Part shown: piece after piece, positions 1 to 7,413 of the stretch
Layout: each line of letters starts with the position of its first letter
How positions within the stretch are numbered: position 1 is the stretch's first letter
NCBI GenBank assembly: GCA_003484865.1
Contig: DMZT01000187.1
Coordinates: forward strand, 1 to 10,852
DNA length: 10,852 bases
Direction: 5' to 3'
Source of the DNA: Stenotrophomonas sp.
GTDB taxonomy: Bacteria; Pseudomonadota; Gammaproteobacteria; Xanthomonadales; Xanthomonadaceae
Position numbers and translations under genes: made by a program
The notes under the pieces: model-generated
Seen by the model: only the letters and a program-made list of their open reading frames with translations
What the model was told of the DNA's origin: nothing
Database searches by the model: none

Positions 1-5
1 GGGGA

Positions 6-27
6 GCCGGCCAGCGGCCGGCACTAC
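6..27 (-). repeat. SMAG/REP-type palindrome with GTAG head, downstream of pgaD
   Basis: Read on the minus strand, this is GTAG, then a short linker, then a perfect 7-bp stem (GCCGGCC, 3-nt loop, GGCCGGC). The two arms lie at 6-12 and 16-22 and CTAC lies at 24-27. A GTAG tetranucleotide next to a GC-rich hairpin is the known form of Stenotrophomonas maltophilia GTAG (SMAG) REP elements, which are mobilised by RAYT transposases and often sit just after genes. It begins 22 bp past the pgaD stop codon, so it could act as an mRNA-stabilising or terminating hairpin for the pga transcript. No T-tract is seen within the window. Only one element is visible, and a paired inverted copy could lie beyond position 1. 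Confidence 0.75.
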
Positions 28-49
28 CGGTCTGGCAACACCCGCGCGA

Positions 50-535
50 TTACCTGTGCGCGCCCGCCAATGCCTGCGCGGTGACCCGTACCGGCCGCGC
101 GTGCTCATCCATGTGCAGGGTCACCGACTTGCCATCGGCCAGCGACGCGGCCACTGAGGCACTCGCGCCGAGGTCGTGCGCGATCTCGGCGCGGGTCACA
201 TCGTCATGCGGCAGCCGACGTTCCTTGCCCGTGAAGCGCATGCGGTTGTACTCGGCCCAGGCGATCAGCAGCGCCGCGCAGCAGAGCAGCATCACCGGCA
301 GCGCGATCACCACGAACGGATCCACCGTCTGCTTCTGTTCGTACAGCTGCGCCCAGGCCATCTGCCCGCCCAGCAGCCAGGAAACCAACGTGACCAGCGG
401 TGCCCACAGGTAGAAGTAGAACGCCCAGAAGGCGATGGTCACAAAGCCCCAGGCAGTACGCTGCAGGCGTGGCTGCTGGCGCGGTTTCTGGATCAGCCGC
501 GAGTCGAAGCGGCGGGTGGATTTGACAGTGTTCAT
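50..535 (-). CDS. pgaD: PgaD, inner-membrane partner of the PNAG synthase
   Basis: The 161-residue protein is the small membrane subunit that works with PgaC to polymerise PNAG; in E. coli the PgaC-PgaD complex is stabilised by c-di-GMP. Two hydrophobic segments (about residues 29-56 and 74-94) are separated by a short polar loop. They are followed by the family-like W-x-x-YN-x-x-RF stretch (residues 93-101) and basic residues. The C-terminal tail of about 55 residues is hydrophilic, making the protein somewhat longer than E. coli PgaD (137 residues). The start is fixed by an ATGA overlap with the pgaC stop and a GGGG ribosome-binding element 6 nt upstream, so translation is probably coupled to pgaC. 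It is the last gene of the operon. The identification rests on size, topology and position, because the family is weakly conserved. Confidence 0.88.
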   Translation of the reverse strand: MNTVKSTRRFDSRLIQKPRQQPRLQRTAWGFVTIAFWAFYFYLWAPLVTLVSWLLGGQMAWAQLYEQKQTVDPFVVIALPVMLLCCAALLIAWAEYNRMRFTGKERRLPHDDVTRAEIAHDLGASASVAASLADGKSVTLHMDEHARPVRVTAQALAGAHR

Positions 536-1779
536 CGGATACCCCGGTCAGGACTGACCCAGACCGCGCGCTTGCCACGACGCTTGAAGATCGTCTTGGG
601 GAACGCCACCAGGGTCGTGAACAGACTGATGAGCCAGTACGCCATCGGGTACCAGATCACCCAGAAGTAATTACGTCCAATATGCGTTTCGTAACGGCGG
701 TCGATGATCAGGCTGCTGGCGAACTGCAGCAGGCAGACCAGCGCCAGGATCACGCCATGCCACTGCGGCAGCAGCGTGGCGATGTACAGCTCGGGCGGCA
801 GTGTCATGAATTTGCCCAGTGCCCACAGCACGATGATGGCCAGCATCGTGTACGCCCACAGCACGCTGAGGATGTACTCCAGCAGCACGCCCCACATGCG
901 GCGCTTGCGCCAATGGAACAGCGAGCCACCGTGCCGCAGCAGAACTTCCACGCCCCCTTGGGCCCAGCGCAGGCGCTGCCGCCACAGCCCCTTCAGCGTT
1001 TCCGGCATCAGGATGAAGCACAGCGCATTGGGCTCGTAGCGGATGTCCCAATGATCCATCTGCAGGCGCCAGCTGATGTCGATGTCCTCGGTGACCATGT
1101 CGTCGGACCAGTACCCGATCCGATGCAGCGCAGTACGGCGGAACGCGGCGATCACCCCGGAGATGGTGAAGATGCGCCCATACACCCGCTGCGCGCGCTT
1201 GATCATGCCGATGATCGAAGAGAACTCGGCGACCTGCAGCCGGCCCAGCAGGGTGGAACGGTTGCGGATGCGCGGGTTGCCGGTGACCGCGCCCACGCGC
1301 GGGCCCGAGGTGAGGTGCCAGACCATCCAGTGGGTGGCGTACTCCTCCAGCATCGCATCGCCATCGATGCACACCAGGAACTCCGAGCGTGCCGCCAGCG
1401 CGCCCATGCGCAGCGCATTGGCCTTGCCCAGGTTGCGGTCCAGATGCACCACGCGCAGGCGTGGGTGCAGGGCGGCCAGGGCATCCAGCCGTGCCCCGGT
1501 ATCGTCGCTGCTGCCATCGTTGATGGCGATGACTTCGAAGTCCGGGTAGTTCTGCTTCAGCGCCGAACCGAGGGTGTCTTCCAGGTTCTCCGCTTCGTTG
1601 TGGCACGGGATCAGGATCGACGCGAACGGATACTCAGCCATCGGCGGCGGATCATCGCGGTCGCGTGCCTTGCGTTCGCGCCGGAAGAAGTAATACAGGC
1701 CGCCGGACATCCAGAAGAACGCCATCACCATCGGGTAGAAGAAGGCGAACTGGAACAAGGTGTAGAGAAGAGGATGCAT
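532..1779 (-). CDS. pgaC: PgaC, processive poly-beta-1,6-N-acetylglucosamine synthase (GT2)
   Basis: This 415-residue inner-membrane glycosyltransferase polymerises UDP-GlcNAc into PNAG. A hydrophobic N-terminal segment (about 5-32) precedes a cytoplasmic GT-A domain carrying the usual set of motifs: NDGSSDD at 87-93, the DGD metal-binding motif at 139-141, TED with the catalytic-base aspartate at 230-232, and QRLRW at 268-272. Several membrane segments follow between about 296 and 397, and the tail ends in WVSPDRGI, typical of PgaC. The ATG at 1779 is chosen because GAGG lies 5 nt upstream and the pgaB stop lies just 7 bp before it. An in-frame ATG at 1869 would overlap pgaB by more than 80 bp and add 30 non-homologous-looking residues. 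All catalytic motifs are intact, so the enzyme is expected to be active. Confidence 0.96.
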   Translation of the reverse strand: MHPLLYTLFQFAFFYPMVMAFFWMSGGLYYFFRRERKARDRDDPPPMAEYPFASILIPCHNEAENLEDTLGSALKQNYPDFEVIAINDGSSDDTGARLDALAALHPRLRVVHLDRNLGKANALRMGALAARSEFLVCIDGDAMLEEYATHWMVWHLTSGPRVGAVTGNPRIRNRSTLLGRLQVAEFSSIIGMIKRAQRVYGRIFTISGVIAAFRRTALHRIGYWSDDMVTEDIDISWRLQMDHWDIRYEPNALCFILMPETLKGLWRQRLRWAQGGVEVLLRHGGSLFHWRKRRMWGVLLEYILSVLWAYTMLAIIVLWALGKFMTLPPELYIATLLPQWHGVILALVCLLQFASSLIIDRRYETHIGRNYFWVIWYPMAYWLISLFTTLVAFPKTIFKRRGKRAVWVSPDRGIR

Positions 1780-1786
1780 GGCGACC

Positions 1787-3691
1787 TCACTTTTCCTCGT
1801 ACGGGAAGCTGCGGGCCGACATGGCCGCGCGCGCGTCATACGTGGAGGGACGTCCGGCGATGAAGTCATCCGGATACCAGGCGAAATGACGCACGCCCTG
1901 CGCCTGTAGACGGCGGATCTGCGCGCGCAGGCGGTCGCCGGGGATCGGCTTGCCGGTGCGCCAGTCCAGCGTCTGCAGCTCGAACATCGTCTGCGACAAC
2001 TGCGGATCGTGCTGCTTCACTGCCACCACCAGCCGGTCCAGCCAGCGTTCCGGGCTGCGGCTGCCTTCCATCCACGGCATCGCCATCAGGGCGGTGTGGT
2101 CGTAGGCCTTGTTGAACAGGTCCAGACGCTGGGCGAACCAGCTCGCGCTCTGCGGTTCCAGCACGGGCTGGGCATACAGGTTGCGCACGGTGCCCAGCTT
2201 CGGCCGCCAGCGCTGCGCCGCGGTGCGCAGCTCCAGCGTGAAGTCGATCAGCGCCTGGGTGCGTGCACCGTCATCGTCTTCGGGCGGCAACTGGGTCAGC
2301 TCGGTGTCGCGCAGGTAGGCGTCATCGTGGAAGAGCAGGCCCTCGAAGTAGGCGTTGATCGCCAGGTCTTCGTAGATGTCATCGATGATCCTGCGGACCT
2401 GCGGCCGGGTGAAGTCCAGCCGGAAGATGCCGTCGCTTTCCGGGCTCTCGATGGCCAGCGCCTTGCGGATGGCCGGGTCCTTGAGCTCGTAGCCCAGCAC
2501 CGGCAGCCACGCGAACACCTTCACCCCGGCGCGCGTCTTGAGCTGCCACGCCACCCGGTTGAACAGGTCCGCACGCATCGGCAGATGGCGGTTGGGGAAG
2601 TACAGCGCGTCGGCCGAGCCGTTGCCGTCCGGATCGGCGAAGGCCTGCAGGAAGACGTGGGTCGGGCCGATCTTCTTGACCCGCTCGATCAGCGCATCCA
2701 GGTTCTTGGCCAGCTGCACCGGGTCGGCATCGTAGACCGCATCCAGGTCGATCTGCAGCGCCCGCATGCCATCGCGCTCGACATCGCGGCGCAGCTCGTA
2801 GGCCAGCTGCACCACGGTTGGATTGTTGGTCACCAGCAGGCGCGCCAGGCCATGAAGATCACGCTTGACCGGCGTGCTGCGGCCTTCCAGATCGAACGAG
2901 ACCGGCATGCCCAGCTGCTCGGCGATGTCGTTGCTCAGCGCGTTGTAGGCGGCGTACGGCCACACGATCGCCTTGGGGCTGACGCCGACATTGCGCTGGA
3001 TGCGCTCCACGCTGCGGCCCAGATCGGCGCGCAGACGGGCCTCGTACTCGCCTGCGGTTTCATAGGTCTTGCGGGCAGGATCGTAGATGCGCGTGATCAC
3101 CGCCGGCGTCGAGTTGCCCTGTGGGTTGGACTGTACGCCGTGGTGCAGGTTGTCGGTATGGCTGGCCAGTTCGATCAGCCCGCTTTTCTGCATCTCACGC
3201 AGCTGCGCCCAGGTGAGGAAATCCTCGCGGGTGAACGGGCGGTAGCCGTAATCGATCTGGCGCCCGGCCGGCATATCCACGTAGTCGGTGATCACCGCCA
3301 CCAGCGCCGGATAGTTGTAGGCGCGCAGCAACGGAAACACCTTGCTGTACACGCTGCGCAGGCCATCATCGAAGGTAAGCAGCACCGGCTTGGGCGGCAG
3401 CGGCGTGCCGCCCTGCGAGGCGGTGATCAGCTGCGACAGCGAGACCGGGTGATACCCGTGGGCCGACAGCCAGTCCAGATGCGCGGCGAAGTTCTGCGTG
3501 CTGACGGCATAGGCATCCGGGTCGCCGCGTTCGGCCACCTCGTCGCGGATGTCGTGGTAGCTGAGCACCAGCAGCCCGTTGTCGGCCGCATCAAGTACGG
3601 CCGGCGGTTGCTGTGCCTGGGCCGGCAGGACCACGGTGAGCAGGGCCAGCAACAGCCAGTGGGTCCAACGCTTCAAGTCCATGTGCCGCAT
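1787..3691 (-). CDS. pgaB: PgaB, periplasmic PNAG N-deacetylase with C-terminal glycoside hydrolase domain
   Basis: This 634-residue two-domain protein partly deacetylates PNAG in the periplasm before export through PgaA; its C-terminal domain corresponds to the GH153 hydrolase domain. The N-terminal CE4 domain shows TFDDG (106-110), the metal-binding histidines H178 and H183 in SHT-x3-H, and WPY (244-246). The C-terminal domain (about 305-634) contains the acidic FHDD motif at 454-457, where catalytic aspartate is expected. The signal peptide (about 1-26) ends PAQA-QQ, a signal peptidase I site. There is no cysteine anywhere in the protein, so it lacks the lipobox of the E. coli lipoprotein PgaB. 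The start at 3691 is one base after the pgaA stop and has GGGGAG 6 nt upstream; ATG 3682 is an in-frame alternative. E. coli PgaB is 672 residues. Confidence 0.95.
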   Translation of the reverse strand: MRHMDLKRWTHWLLLALLTVVLPAQAQQPPAVLDAADNGLLVLSYHDIRDEVAERGDPDAYAVSTQNFAAHLDWLSAHGYHPVSLSQLITASQGGTPLPPKPVLLTFDDGLRSVYSKVFPLLRAYNYPALVAVITDYVDMPAGRQIDYGYRPFTREDFLTWAQLREMQKSGLIELASHTDNLHHGVQSNPQGNSTPAVITRIYDPARKTYETAGEYEARLRADLGRSVERIQRNVGVSPKAIVWPYAAYNALSNDIAEQLGMPVSFDLEGRSTPVKRDLHGLARLLVTNNPTVVQLAYELRRDVERDGMRALQIDLDAVYDADPVQLAKNLDALIERVKKIGPTHVFLQAFADPDGNGSADALYFPNRHLPMRADLFNRVAWQLKTRAGVKVFAWLPVLGYELKDPAIRKALAIESPESDGIFRLDFTRPQVRRIIDDIYEDLAINAYFEGLLFHDDAYLRDTELTQLPPEDDDGARTQALIDFTLELRTAAQRWRPKLGTVRNLYAQPVLEPQSASWFAQRLDLFNKAYDHTALMAMPWMEGSRSPERWLDRLVVAVKQHDPQLSQTMFELQTLDWRTGKPIPGDRLRAQIRRLQAQGVRHFAWYPDDFIAGRPSTYDARAAMSARSFPYEEK

Positions 3692-3692
3692 G

Positions 3693-5726
3693 TCATTCTC
3701 CCCACCGCAGGCCGGCATCCAGGCCGATATGTCGTTCACGCTGTCCGTCATAGACCGGTCGCGACCAGCGGATGCCGTACTCGAAAATGCGGCCTTCGCC
3801 GAGCTGCCACTCGTGGCGGTACTCGGCCGAAGGCACGATCGCGCTGCCATAGCCCTGCTGCCAGTACTGCCCCACCGAGACCGTCAGGCGATGGCGGAAG
3901 TGGCGTTCGTAGTGACGCCACAGTTGTTGGTCCACGCGCAGCCCGATCTCCACCGAGTGGTCCTCGGATGGGTTGAAGTAGGGCACGTCGTCGCGGCTGC
4001 CGCGGCTGGCGTACAGGCTGCCCAGGCCATCCACGAACACGGTCGGCCGGGTCATCAGGCGTTGTTCGATGGCGGTGCTGACGGTATCGCGGCGATTACC
4101 GTCGTCGTAGCGGAACTGACTGGCGCCCAGGCTCCAGTGAGTACGTTCATCGCGGCGATAGTCGGCTGTCAGCGCAATGCTGTCGGCGGTGATGCCTGAG
4201 ACGCGCGCCTGCATCGAGGCATCCGGGTCATTGCGTGCGGCGGTGATGCCGGCATGCCATTGATCGCTGAACTGCCAGCCGAACCCGGCACTGAGGCCGG
4301 TATCGCCGATGTGGTCGTTGGCGCGGTTGACGAAGGCTTCGGCATCGGCACGCCCGTAGCGGTAACGGGTGCCCACGCCGATCCGCAGCGGGTCGATGGT
4401 CTGGTCCTGGAAATCCACACTGCGCCGATCGGCGAACGCGACCAGGCGCCAGCGGTCGTCCAGCACCGGCGACTGCACTTCAACGCCGTAGCGGCCGTCA
4501 TCGTTGCCCAGCGGTGACGCACCGCCACCGCCGGAGCTGCGCCCGCCTTCGGCGTAGGCATGCCACTGCCAGCCACGATGCGCGCGCCAGCTGCGGTCCA
4601 TGCGCTGCACGGAGGGCTGGTTGGGGTAGGCAGCGAGCAGCGTGTCGTGGATGGGGCGCGCGAGGTCATCGCGCTGCACCTGCACGTAGGCGTCGTACTG
4701 GCCCAGCCGCGCCGGTACGTCGCGCGGGTCCAGCGTGTTGGCCATGCTGTAGCGCTCCAGCGCCCGCCGTGGCCAGCCACGCATCAGGTAGATGTTGCCC
4801 AGCGAGGATTGCGAGCCGGTATTGCCTGGCCCGATCTCGACCATCTTCTCCAGATCGCGCTGCGCAGTGGGCAGGTCGCCACTGTAGGCACGCACCATGG
4901 CCAGGTTGAGGTCGGCCTCGTAGCGCGGCCAGTTCGGATAGGGTGCCTTGGCACCGTTGGCCCAGCGCCACGCGGGCTCATCGGCCTGCCACTTCTTCAG
5001 CAGGGCGATCGCGGTGTCGGCCTGCTCGTCCTCCAGATACGCATAGGCCAGTTCCGAACGCGCCTGCGGCAGCGACGGGTCAGCCTTGAGTGCGGCTTCC
5101 AGCACCGGGATCGCCTCGGCCGGATGCTGCGTGGCCATCAGCGAATCGCCGACGGCGGCCAGCAGATAGTTCGGCACCGGGTGGCCCTCGGCGAGCAGCG
5201 TGCGGTACTCCTCGCGAACCTGCGCATGGCGGCCCAGCCGGTTGAGCAGGATCAGCCGGTCATGGCGGATCCGCAGCGGCGCCTGCTGCACGGTGGTGCC
5301 ATCGCGTTCGAGGTACTGCTGCATCTGCGCCAGCGCGGCATCGGCTTCATCCAAGCGGGTGTCCTCGCTGGGGCCATAGGCCAGGCTCCAGCCCACCAGC
5401 TTGGCCAGATAATTGCCTTCCAGCCGTTCTTTCTGTGCCGCATCGAACAGGGTGGGGCGCGCCAGGTACAGCTGCCAGGCGCGGTGCGCGTTGCCGATGT
5501 CCGCCAGGGTCAGCACCTGCAGGCGATACAGCAATGCGTCGTCGGGCGACTGCACCCGTGCCCGCTCGATCGCCGCCAGTGCATCCAGCCATTGGGCATG
5601 GTCCCGGAACTGGCCGATCTCGGCCAATGCGTTGTCCCGCGCAGTGGCTGCAGCCGCCGGAGCGGAAAAAGCGAGTGTCGCGCATGCCAGGCCGACGCAG
5701 AGCGCCAGCGGCCGATGGTCGTACAT
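3693..5726 (-). CDS. pgaA: PgaA, outer-membrane PNAG export porin
   Basis: The 677-residue protein exports partly deacetylated PNAG. A signal peptide (about 1-27, ending in alanine-rich APAAAA) precedes a helical TPR-type region (about 35-370). Repeats such as the LxxARSELAYAYLEDEQADTAI stretch near 220-240 and the LGNIYLMRGWPRRALERY stretch near 309-326 are visible. The last ~290 residues (about 385-677) alternate polar and hydrophobic residues with many aromatic and Arg/Asp strand ends, as in the PgaA 16-strand barrel. It is shorter than E. coli PgaA (807), and the difference lies in the TPR part. The ATG at 5726 is preferred because a GGGGGG ribosome-binding element sits 5 nt upstream; an in-frame ATG at 5753 has none. 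First gene of the operon, preceded by an overlapping Clp/FleQ-like operator. Confidence 0.93.
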   Translation of the reverse strand: MYDHRPLALCVGLACATLAFSAPAAAATARDNALAEIGQFRDHAQWLDALAAIERARVQSPDDALLYRLQVLTLADIGNAHRAWQLYLARPTLFDAAQKERLEGNYLAKLVGWSLAYGPSEDTRLDEADAALAQMQQYLERDGTTVQQAPLRIRHDRLILLNRLGRHAQVREEYRTLLAEGHPVPNYLLAAVGDSLMATQHPAEAIPVLEAALKADPSLPQARSELAYAYLEDEQADTAIALLKKWQADEPAWRWANGAKAPYPNWPRYEADLNLAMVRAYSGDLPTAQRDLEKMVEIGPGNTGSQSSLGNIYLMRGWPRRALERYSMANTLDPRDVPARLGQYDAYVQVQRDDLARPIHDTLLAAYPNQPSVQRMDRSWRAHRGWQWHAYAEGGRSSGGGGASPLGNDDGRYGVEVQSPVLDDRWRLVAFADRRSVDFQDQTIDPLRIGVGTRYRYGRADAEAFVNRANDHIGDTGLSAGFGWQFSDQWHAGITAARNDPDASMQARVSGITADSIALTADYRRDERTHWSLGASQFRYDDGNRRDTVSTAIEQRLMTRPTVFVDGLGSLYASRGSRDDVPYFNPSEDHSVEIGLRVDQQLWRHYERHFRHRLTVSVGQYWQQGYGSAIVPSAEYRHEWQLGEGRIFEYGIRWSRPVYDGQRERHIGLDAGLRWGE

Positions 5727-5761
5727 GGAACCCCCCTTGGAGCATCCTTTCAAAGGTGTGT

Positions 5762-5781
5762 TGCGTCAAAAGTGTGACGCA
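5762..5781. promoter_or_regulatory. FleQ-like inverted repeat upstream of pgaA
   Basis: TGCGTCA-AAAGTG-TGACGCA is a perfect 7-bp inverted repeat with a 6-bp spacer. Its core GTCA-N6-TGAC (5765-5778) has the outer arms and 14-bp length of the Pseudomonas FleQ box (GTCA-N6-TGAC with an AT-rich middle), but the middle is only partly AT-rich. It overlaps the Clp-type site by six bases of its core. The minus-strand TTGACG at 5769-5764 inside it could also serve as a -35 box, although the hexamer 17 bp downstream (GATGCT) is a poor -10. Confidence 0.5.
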
Positions 5782-5788
5782 CATCACA
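5773..5788 (-). promoter_or_regulatory. CRP/Clp-type operator upstream of pgaA
   Basis: TGTGA-CGCACA-TCACA matches the CRP-family consensus TGTGA-N6-TCACA in all ten fixed positions. In Xanthomonadaceae the CRP homologue Clp recognises such sites, and in Xanthomonas its DNA binding is abolished by c-di-GMP. The centre (5780.5) is about 54 bp before the pgaA start codon. No convincing -10 box was found, so activation and repression cannot be distinguished from position. Confidence 0.75.
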
Positions 5789-6071
5789 TGCCAATCGTGC
5801 CTGACTGCGCAGTTGTTGCCAAATCGTTAAGACGCGGGTACGACCCATCAGCCCCCGGGTGGAACCCGGAGGGGAGGGGCAAGTCATTGAATCGCTACAG
5901 ATTCAGGCCATGTCGCAGCCAAGGACGGCGCACTCCATCGCGATGAAGCTGTTCAGCCGGCTGGCGACGCCAGAGGCTCCGAACGCTGCCCGGTGCAGCC
6001 CACCGGGTCAGTTAGCGACACGCTACGTCAGCAGTTGCGCACAACGCGTGTAGATGGACGCGCCGGGGCGC

Positions 6072-7283
6072 CTACCACTGGTCTTCGAGCTTCTGCGGTT
6101 TGCAGGCGACCCACGAGGCGCACAACAGCACCACCGCGCACAGGACCAGGAAGCCGAACGGCAGGTGCCAGCCGCCGCTGACCGCGTGCAGCCAGCCGAA
6201 CAGGAACGGGCCCAGGCAGCTGAAGGCATAGCCCACGCCCTGCATGAAGCCGGACAACGCGGCCGAACCGGCGGGGGTGCGGGTCCGCAGGTTGATCAGG
6301 GTCAGGGCCAGCGGGAACGTGGACGGCCCGATGCCGAGCAGCACCGCCCACAGCCACGGGGCCTTCATCGGGGCGAACAACAGCCCGGCGAAGGCGATCA
6401 GGAACGCGCTGAAGCCGATCAACACCAGCCCGAAGGGATTGCGCAGGCGCACGGCCAGGGCCGGCATGGTCAGCGATGGCAGCAGGCCGCAGGCCGCGAA
6501 GATCGCCACCATGATGCCGCCGAACGCCGGTGTCGCACCGGCCTCGACCACGATCCGCGGCAGCCAGGTGAACATCGAATAGGTCATCAACGAGGTCATG
6601 CCGAACATCAGGGTCATGCCCCACGCCAGCGGCGTCTTCCAGACCTTGCCGTGCGGCGCGCTGGAGGGATCGTTGGCGGCGCTGATCGTGTCCGGGTGCG
6701 GACGTGCGCGCGAGAGCATCAGCCACGGCAGTGCCGCAGCCAGCGACATCAGCGCCCAGATGCCCAGCGATACGCGCCAGCCCGCCTGCTGCGCGACCGG
6801 CACCGCCAACAGGGCCGGCATCATCGTGCCGATCTGCAGCACCGTGATGTAGAGCGTGCTCATGGTGCCCACGCGGTTGGCGAAGTAACGCTTCACCAGC
6901 GGTGGCACCACCACGTTGCCGATGCCCATACCCGCCAGCGCCACCACCGAGCCGAACAGCAGGCTGCCCACGCCGCCGGCCATCGAGCGCAGCAGCAGGC
7001 CCACGGTGGCCAGGCTCATCGCCAGCAGCGCGGTGCGCTCCAGGCCCAGGCGACGCGCGACGGCGGGGGTGGTCACCCCGAACAACGCGAAGGCCGCCGT
7101 CGGCAGCATGCCGAGTACGCCCGTCATGGTGGTGCCGAAGCCGAAGGTCTGGCCGAGCACATCCAGCAGCGGGGTCAGCGAGGTGACCGCGGTGCGCAGG
7201 TTCAACGCGGCCAGCAGGATCGCAGCGAAGGCGAGAAGGCGCCCGTGCAGCAGGGACTGGGACGGTGGGGTGGGGTGAGTCAT
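6072..7283 (-). CDS. MFS transporter, CynX/NimT (cyanate/2-nitroimidazole) family
   Basis: This 403-residue inner-membrane permease has about twelve hydrophobic segments in two halves, separated by a polar loop (about 191-216). LNLRTAVTSLTPLLD (27-41) and NVVVPPLVKRYF (123-134) in the first half, and GPSTFPLALTLINLR (319-333) with the PAGSAALSGFMQGVGY stretch in the second, are characteristic of the CynX/NimT/YycB branch of the MFS. Members transport cyanate, nitroimidazoles or other small anionic or aromatic compounds; the substrate here cannot be read from sequence. ATG 7283 is preferred because AGGA lies 9 nt upstream; ATG 7289 is possible but only 3 nt from AGGA. Continuing the frame to 7496 adds a non-homologous, arginine- and proline-rich extension. 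It is monocistronic, separated from pgaA by 345 bp and divergent from the TPS operon. No cyanase or other catabolic gene is adjacent to suggest a role. Confidence 0.88.
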   Translation of the reverse strand: MTHPTPPSQSLLHGRLLAFAAILLAALNLRTAVTSLTPLLDVLGQTFGFGTTMTGVLGMLPTAAFALFGVTTPAVARRLGLERTALLAMSLATVGLLLRSMAGGVGSLLFGSVVALAGMGIGNVVVPPLVKRYFANRVGTMSTLYITVLQIGTMMPALLAVPVAQQAGWRVSLGIWALMSLAAALPWLMLSRARPHPDTISAANDPSSAPHGKVWKTPLAWGMTLMFGMTSLMTYSMFTWLPRIVVEAGATPAFGGIMVAIFAACGLLPSLTMPALAVRLRNPFGLVLIGFSAFLIAFAGLLFAPMKAPWLWAVLLGIGPSTFPLALTLINLRTRTPAGSAALSGFMQGVGYAFSCLGPFLFGWLHAVSGGWHLPFGFLVLCAVVLLCASWVACKPQKLEDQW

Positions 7284-7413
7284 CAGCATGTTTCCTGACA
7301 GGTGGCGCACCGCGGCCATGCGGGCGCGCGGGTGCAACGGCAGAGACCGGCCAGTGGCCAGCGTCTGCGGGGTAGGGGACTGGCCGCCGCCGAAGGCGGG
7401 GCCAGGACCGGCC

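Larger units (their letters stand above)
5727..6071. other. Hairpin-rich intergenic region between the transporter gene and pgaA
   Basis: This 345-bp stretch has no credible gene. The pgaA-proximal 60 bp hold the overlapping Clp and FleQ-like sites. The rest contains a series of inverted repeats: CCGGGT/ACCCGG with extended CCC/GGG arms (5852-5873), TGAATC/GATTCA (5888-5905), CAGCCGGCTG and CTGGCG/CGCCAG (5954-5973), and CCCGGTG/CACCGGG extended by CTG/CAG (5986-6011). A GCGCC/GGCGC repeat (6060-6071) abuts the transporter stop codon. None is followed by a T-tract on either strand, so no standard terminator can be called. The sequence matches no riboswitch I recognise. A 64-codon plus-strand reading frame here has no ribosome-binding site or protein-like character. 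Confidence 0.6.

Noticed and set aside
2009..3976. 655-codon plus-strand open frame antisense to pgaB and pgaA
   Set aside because: Its His/Gln/Arg/Val-rich composition is that of an antisense shadow in high-GC DNA, and pgaB and pgaA are unmistakable on the other strand.
5727..5753. Upstream in-frame ATG (5753) as start of pgaA
   Set aside because: It has no ribosome-binding site and would put MKGCSKGGS in front of a good signal peptide; the ATG at 5726 has GGGGGG at the right distance.
5846..5880. GC-rich hairpin 5852-5873 as a rho-independent terminator
   Set aside because: No T-tract follows on either strand.
5859..6053. 64-codon plus-strand frame in the pgaA upstream region
   Set aside because: No ribosome-binding site precedes its start codons, its composition is unremarkable, and it overlaps several hairpins.
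5727..6071. c-di-GMP (GEMM) riboswitch in front of pgaA
   Set aside because: The c-di-GMP context made it worth looking for, but the conserved GEMM core and its tetraloop-receptor layout are not present on either strand.
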